Source: Betaproteobacteria bacterium (GTDB lineage Bacteria; Pseudomonadota; Gammaproteobacteria; Burkholderiales; Usitatibacteraceae). From it: 53,071 bases of DNA. How positions within the stretch are numbered: position 1 is the first letter of the stretch; each line of letters begins with the position of its first letter. Positions 50,480-53,071 of this stretch are shown here, piece after piece. The position numbers were made by a program, and so were the translations under genes. The stretch covers positions 1 through 53,071 of the forward strand of contig JADJEZ010000017.1 of the NCBI GenBank assembly GCA_016708825.1. The letters run 5' to 3'. The notes beneath the pieces are model-generated. The model ran no database searches. It was given only the letters and a program-made list of their open reading frames with translations, and was not told where the DNA came from.

Positions 50480-50977
50480 AGGAGTGCTCCTTCAGTCCGG
50501 TCGCGGGAAATACGGACTGCCTTCGGATCCCTGCACGCATAGGTGCAGTGCTTCAGTTGACAACCCCGGAAGTCTCCGAGTTGGCGTCGGCGCGCACGCT
50601 TCTTCGCCTCGGTAGGATTTGAGCCGACGCCATAGCCCAAAGCCCGAGCAGTCCGGCTCCGGACAAATGCCACCGGCGCTACGGAGCGGACACCGTGCAT
50701 TGCAGGCGTGCTTTCCTGGGACCTTTTGCGGGCTCTGGATAAGGGCAAGCCCCGGCATGTCGTCGCCCGGCAAGTAGAACATGATGAACAGCCCGGATGG
50801 ATCGGTCCATGCCATAGGGCTCGAGCCAACATACCCGTAGGTATTCAGCCCCCCATCCAGTCCAATTAGATCACTCTGCACATACCTCCCGATCCCCGGG
50901 TCGTAGTCCCTGAAGTAGTTGTAGTGCAGCCCCGTCTCGGTGTCGAAGTACTGCCCCGGAAACCGCAGGTTGAAGGC
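50476..50977 (-). pseudogene. Rhs tip cassette C: extended tip plus Cys-rich tail, frameshifted
   Basis: Extended tip (AFNLRFPGQYFDTETGL, HYNYFRDYDPGIGRYVQSD, GLDGGLNTYGYV) from 50977. The tail begins KHACNARCPLRSAGG in the tip frame. Around 50640 the coding signal shifts to another frame: GYGVGSNPTEAKKRARR then CQLKHCTYACRDPK, ending at the TGA that overlaps the Sel1 gene start. That GTGA overlap supports the second frame as genuine. One extra G in TTTGGGCTATGG explains the break, either an error or a real lesion. Toxin type unknown. Confidence 0.7.
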
Positions 50978-50989
50978 TACTAACTACTT

Positions 50990-51583
50990 TTAGCGTGACG
51001 CGAGCATCTCAGCGATCGCTATGTTTCCACCCGAGAGCGCCAACTCGCGCGCCGTGCGTCCATCCTTCGTTGTAGATGCACGGTTTGCCCCCGCTGCCAG
51101 CAACATGCCGACCAACTCTACGTGTCCTTTACGAGCAGCCTCCATCAGCGGAGTTATTCCGTAGCGACTCTCAGCCACATCCAGGTCAGCCTTTGCCGCA
51201 ATTAGCAGTAATGCCACTTCCAAATGTCCTTTGTACGCCGTCACAAGCAAGGGTGTATTTCCGTCTGCATCGGCGACATTCGGGTCGGCGCCGTGGTCTA
51301 GAAGGAATTTGACCATTTGCACTTCGTTTTGAGCTGCCGCCCTGTGTAGGGCAGTTTGACCCTCGCCTCCAAAACGGCTGTTGATCTGAGCGCCCCTCCG
51401 GAGCAATAAAGCGGCGGCGGCTAGGTCTCCAGCGCTTGAGGCCGCCAGGAGGTTGTAGTTGGCGATCTCTTGGCTTTGCTTAGTCCAAACAACTGCAGCG
51501 ACACTCAACGCCAAGGTGAGCGCAACCCCTATCGCGAATCTCCGCGTAAAGAGTGAGCTTTTCAAGGACGGCATCTCTGGCAA
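50990..51583 (-). CDS. membrane-anchored ankyrin-repeat protein, putative immunity D
   Basis: 197 residues. An N-terminal membrane anchor or signal (FAIGVALTLALSVAAVVW) is followed by about four ankyrin repeats (GQTALHRAAAQNEVQMVKFLLDHGADPN, GNTPLLVTAYKGHLEVALLLIAAKAD, GITPLMEAARKGHVELVGMLLAAGAN). It overlaps the end of cassette D by 22 bases. A periplasm-facing ankyrin domain next to a phospholipase-like toxin is a plausible toxin-binding immunity protein. Confidence 0.8.
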   Translation of the reverse strand: MPEMPSLKSSLFTRRFAIGVALTLALSVAAVVWTKQSQEIANYNLLAASSAGDLAAAALLLRRGAQINSRFGGEGQTALHRAAAQNEVQMVKFLLDHGADPNVADADGNTPLLVTAYKGHLEVALLLIAAKADLDVAESRYGITPLMEAARKGHVELVGMLLAAGANRASTTKDGRTARELALSGGNIAIAEMLASR

Positions 51584-52029
51584 GCCTTTTCTTTCGCATC
51601 TCGAAACGCCTGTCCTCCGCCGACGACAACAGCGCCGTTATAGCTCATCGCCGCGTTCTTACAAGTGCGCGCTTGCCCTCCGAAAATGGCTATGGCCCAC
51701 GGAATTCGGCCGCACTCGTTCAACATGTCCCTGAGAAAGTCGTTGTCGCACTTGGCTTTGGAGGCTCCACACATTTCGTAGCATCGGTCATGGTTCTGGC
51801 AGGCGGGCTCAAAGCTATAGCCTGGGAACTTGTTTGGATACCGTCGACCACCTGCTGCACCACAGCTGTTCTGGCCTCCGGTAGACGCCAATCCGAGCGG
51901 GTCAGCGGCGCGAAGCGGCATCCCATCTGTGTAGGTAAAAGTCCCTAGTCCGCCAGCCAACCCAAGCGGATCGCTCTGGATGTACCGACCAATGGCGGGG
52001 TCGTAATCCCTGAAGTAGTTGTAGTGCAT
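51562..52029 (-). CDS. Rhs tip cassette D: tip plus phospholipase A2-like tail
   Basis: 155 residues from ATG 52029, immediately before the tip HYNYFRDYDPAIGRYIQSDP (DPLGL at its end). The frame is open further upstream with only a TTG. The ~100-residue tail shows the phospholipase A2 active-site block, ACQNHDRCYEMCG followed by KCDNDF, with the His-Asp pair and flanking cysteines; CGAAGGRRYP precedes it. This predicts an enzyme attacking phospholipids from the periplasmic side. The partner ankyrin protein starts inside its last codons. Confidence 0.83.
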   Translation of the reverse strand: MHYNYFRDYDPAIGRYIQSDPLGLAGGLGTFTYTDGMPLRAADPLGLASTGGQNSCGAAGGRRYPNKFPGYSFEPACQNHDRCYEMCGASKAKCDNDFLRDMLNECGRIPWAIAIFGGQARTCKNAAMSYNGAVVVGGGQAFRDAKEKACQRCRP

Positions 52030-52101
52030 CACCGTGTCGGCATCAAGGGTAGCAATACACGCTCCCGGCTCTCGCAAGACCCCTTTTGACAAGCGCCGCG
52101 C

Positions 52102-52551
52102 CTACTGCCCCCGGGCTAGTTTCCTTTCCAGGTCCGCGATTGATAAGCGGGCCGGCTCGCCCGTGATGGCGCTCGAATCGATGCTGTCGTCCACTATCTC
52201 TCGTGCGCCAAGACTGCCAACGCTTGTTCGGAAGTCCCCGTTCGACCACTTCAGGAAGAGCACATACCTTTGTCCGACCACAAAGCTCGCCTCCTCCGAC
52301 ACTCTGGGGACAAATACCACCTTCACCTCTTGAGGCAGAGACCCCTTTAGTGACTTGACTAGCCGAATCAAAGCCCGTCGAGAGGGCATCCCGTCATATG
52401 GGGACATTGCCCCCGGTTCGATCGTCACAACCTCTCCGACGCACACTAGGTGTGACTTAGCGGCAAGTTCAGCCAATGTCACCTTCGGCAGCTTGCCCAA
52501 CGCGGGCGTCGCAAAGACCGCGCACAGAAGCAGTATCAGAGCTCTAAGCAT
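52102..52551 (-). CDS. putative immunity protein E: exported protein
   Basis: 149 residues from ATG 52551, with a signal peptide ending PALG. The mature part begins KLPKVTLAELAAKSHLVCVGEVV, then strands such as EVKVVFVPRV and SFVVGQRYVLFLKW, suggesting a compact beta-rich periplasmic domain. It starts seven bases after the cassette E stop. No homologue is recognised with confidence; immunity is inferred from position. Confidence 0.65.
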   Translation of the reverse strand: MLRALILLLCAVFATPALGKLPKVTLAELAAKSHLVCVGEVVTIEPGAMSPYDGMPSRRALIRLVKSLKGSLPQEVKVVFVPRVSEEASFVVGQRYVLFLKWSNGDFRTSVGSLGAREIVDDSIDSSAITGEPARLSIADLERKLARGQ

Positions 52552-52558
52552 GGCTACC

Positions 52559-53071
52559 TCACGGCGTGGGCGTTGAGCACGGGAAGCACTTCTTCTCGAT
52601 TTCGTAGATGTCTGGGTGTCGGTCTTCCCCGAGCCCCGTGTTGTGCAAAAGCTCATGAATGAGGGTCGAGGCCAGACACCCGCACCGCTTTGGGTCGGAC
52701 CCTGGGGGCTTCATCCAGATCTGATTTCCGCCAACCTGACCGCTACCGCATACATCGCCACCGGCGCATGTGACCTCGGCGGTGTCCAAGGCGCGTCTAA
52801 GTTGGTCGTGGAGGTGGCAGGGAATGCAGTCCTCCGGTCCTCCACAGCTCATGCAGCTGCTATCGAGCTTTTTGCGAACATCCCGTTCAGCGTCTTCGAT
52901 TCCCTTTCGCTGCGCAGGGGTGCATCCGCCCTTGATTACTAGAAGGCCCCAAGGATCTGCTGAAAGCAGGGGCCGGCCCTTCACATACCCATAGGTGTTG
53001 ATCCTCCCCCTTCAACCCAATCGGGTCGCTCTGCACATACCTCCCACTTCCCGGGTCGTAATCGCGGAAGT
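52559..53071 (-). CDS. Rhs tip cassette E: tip plus HExxH metallopeptidase-like tail (cut by window edge)
   Basis: The tip (FRDYDPGSGRYVQSDPIGLK) runs in from the window edge. The join to GYVKGRPLLSADPWGLL is out of frame by one base near 53005 (AAGGGGGAGGATC), a G-run. The ~120-residue tail has a CMSCGGPEDCIPC cluster and the zinc motif in TLIHELLHNTGLGEDRHPDIYEIEKKC (HELLH, with a downstream Glu/Asp set), indicating a metallopeptidase-type toxin. It differs from the cassette A protease. The cassette may be expressed or silent; its upstream part is not visible. Confidence 0.72.

Larger units (their letters stand above)
40758..53071. repeat. family of displaced Rhs tips, two convergent arms
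   Basis: A conserved tip begins with CA(C/T)TACAACTACTTCCGCGA, encodes HYNYFRDYDPxxGRYVQSDP and usually continues GLxxGLNTYGYVxxNPL to DPxGL, then becomes unique. Plus-strand copies begin at 40758, 41511, 42530, 44174, 45334 and 45895 (decayed). Minus-strand copies begin at 47196 (decayed), 48080, 49842, 50926, 52026 and near the window edge at 53071. Three copies (42479, 45283, 50977) are 17 codons longer, all beginning at GCCTTCAACCTGCGG (AFNLRFPGQYxDxETGL). No full-length rhs core is in the window. Confidence 0.93.

Noticed and set aside
40737..53071. CRISPR array or classical insertion sequence in the Rhs region
   Set aside because: The repeated units are about 100-150 bases of coding sequence separated by whole genes, not short uniform repeats; I found no transposase and no terminal inverted repeats.

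Overview
The window reads as chromosome of a GC-rich, autotrophic betaproteobacterium. The evidence is the type IVa minor-pilin operon order, the two-domain NAGS, Form IA RuBisCO with CbbQ/CbbO and no carboxysome genes, and a class II CbbA-type aldolase. No ribosomal RNA is present, so the genus cannot be named.

Layout. (1) 1-8.6 kb: ispH, then a minus-strand type IV pilus operon (pilin, fimT, pilV, pilW, pilX, pilY1, small secreted protein) with overlapping or closely spaced genes. (2) 8.7-16.6 kb: tRNA-Thr(CGT) and housekeeping genes ilvA, rpiA, phoU, yggX, argA (interrupted by an in-frame TGA), rsmE, an IMPase-family phosphatase, speE and speD; speD has a long structured leader. (3) 16.8-31.8 kb: a Calvin-Benson-Bassham cluster. 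cbbR is divergent from cbbQ-cbbO, followed by cbbL-cbbS-cbbY-fbp-prk-tkt-gap-pgk-pyk. cbbQ and cbbL each have an upstream region with the same three elements at identical spacing: a TTATG-N5-CATAA palindrome, a TTAT half-site 32 bp on, and a GGCCTA(G/C)ATT -10 region. (4) 31.8-39.6 kb: two secreted proteins, a CadC-like membrane regulator with a TolB-like propeller, fba, purC, a HAD phosphatase and an alpha/beta hydrolase. (5) 39.7-53.1 kb: a tyrosine recombinase, then a two-armed array of displaced Rhs C-terminal tips, each fused to a different tail and mostly followed by a probable immunity gene. Plus-strand cassettes fill 40.7-46.0 kb and minus-strand cassettes fill 53.1-47.1 kb, so the arms converge on two decayed tips near 46-47 kb. 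Each arm also carries one toxin-antitoxin locus. The right arm runs off the window.

Functionally, region 3 plus fba and rpiA supply most of the Calvin cycle (rpe and a phosphoglycolate phosphatase are not in the window). Region 5 looks like a mostly silent store of polymorphic toxin/immunity pairs for an Rhs protein encoded elsewhere, probably to the right.

Caution: cbbO, pgk, the CadC-like regulator, the DUF4034-like gene and two Rhs cassettes each carry an apparent single-base frameshift, several in short homopolymers. Some of these are probably sequence errors, not real mutations.
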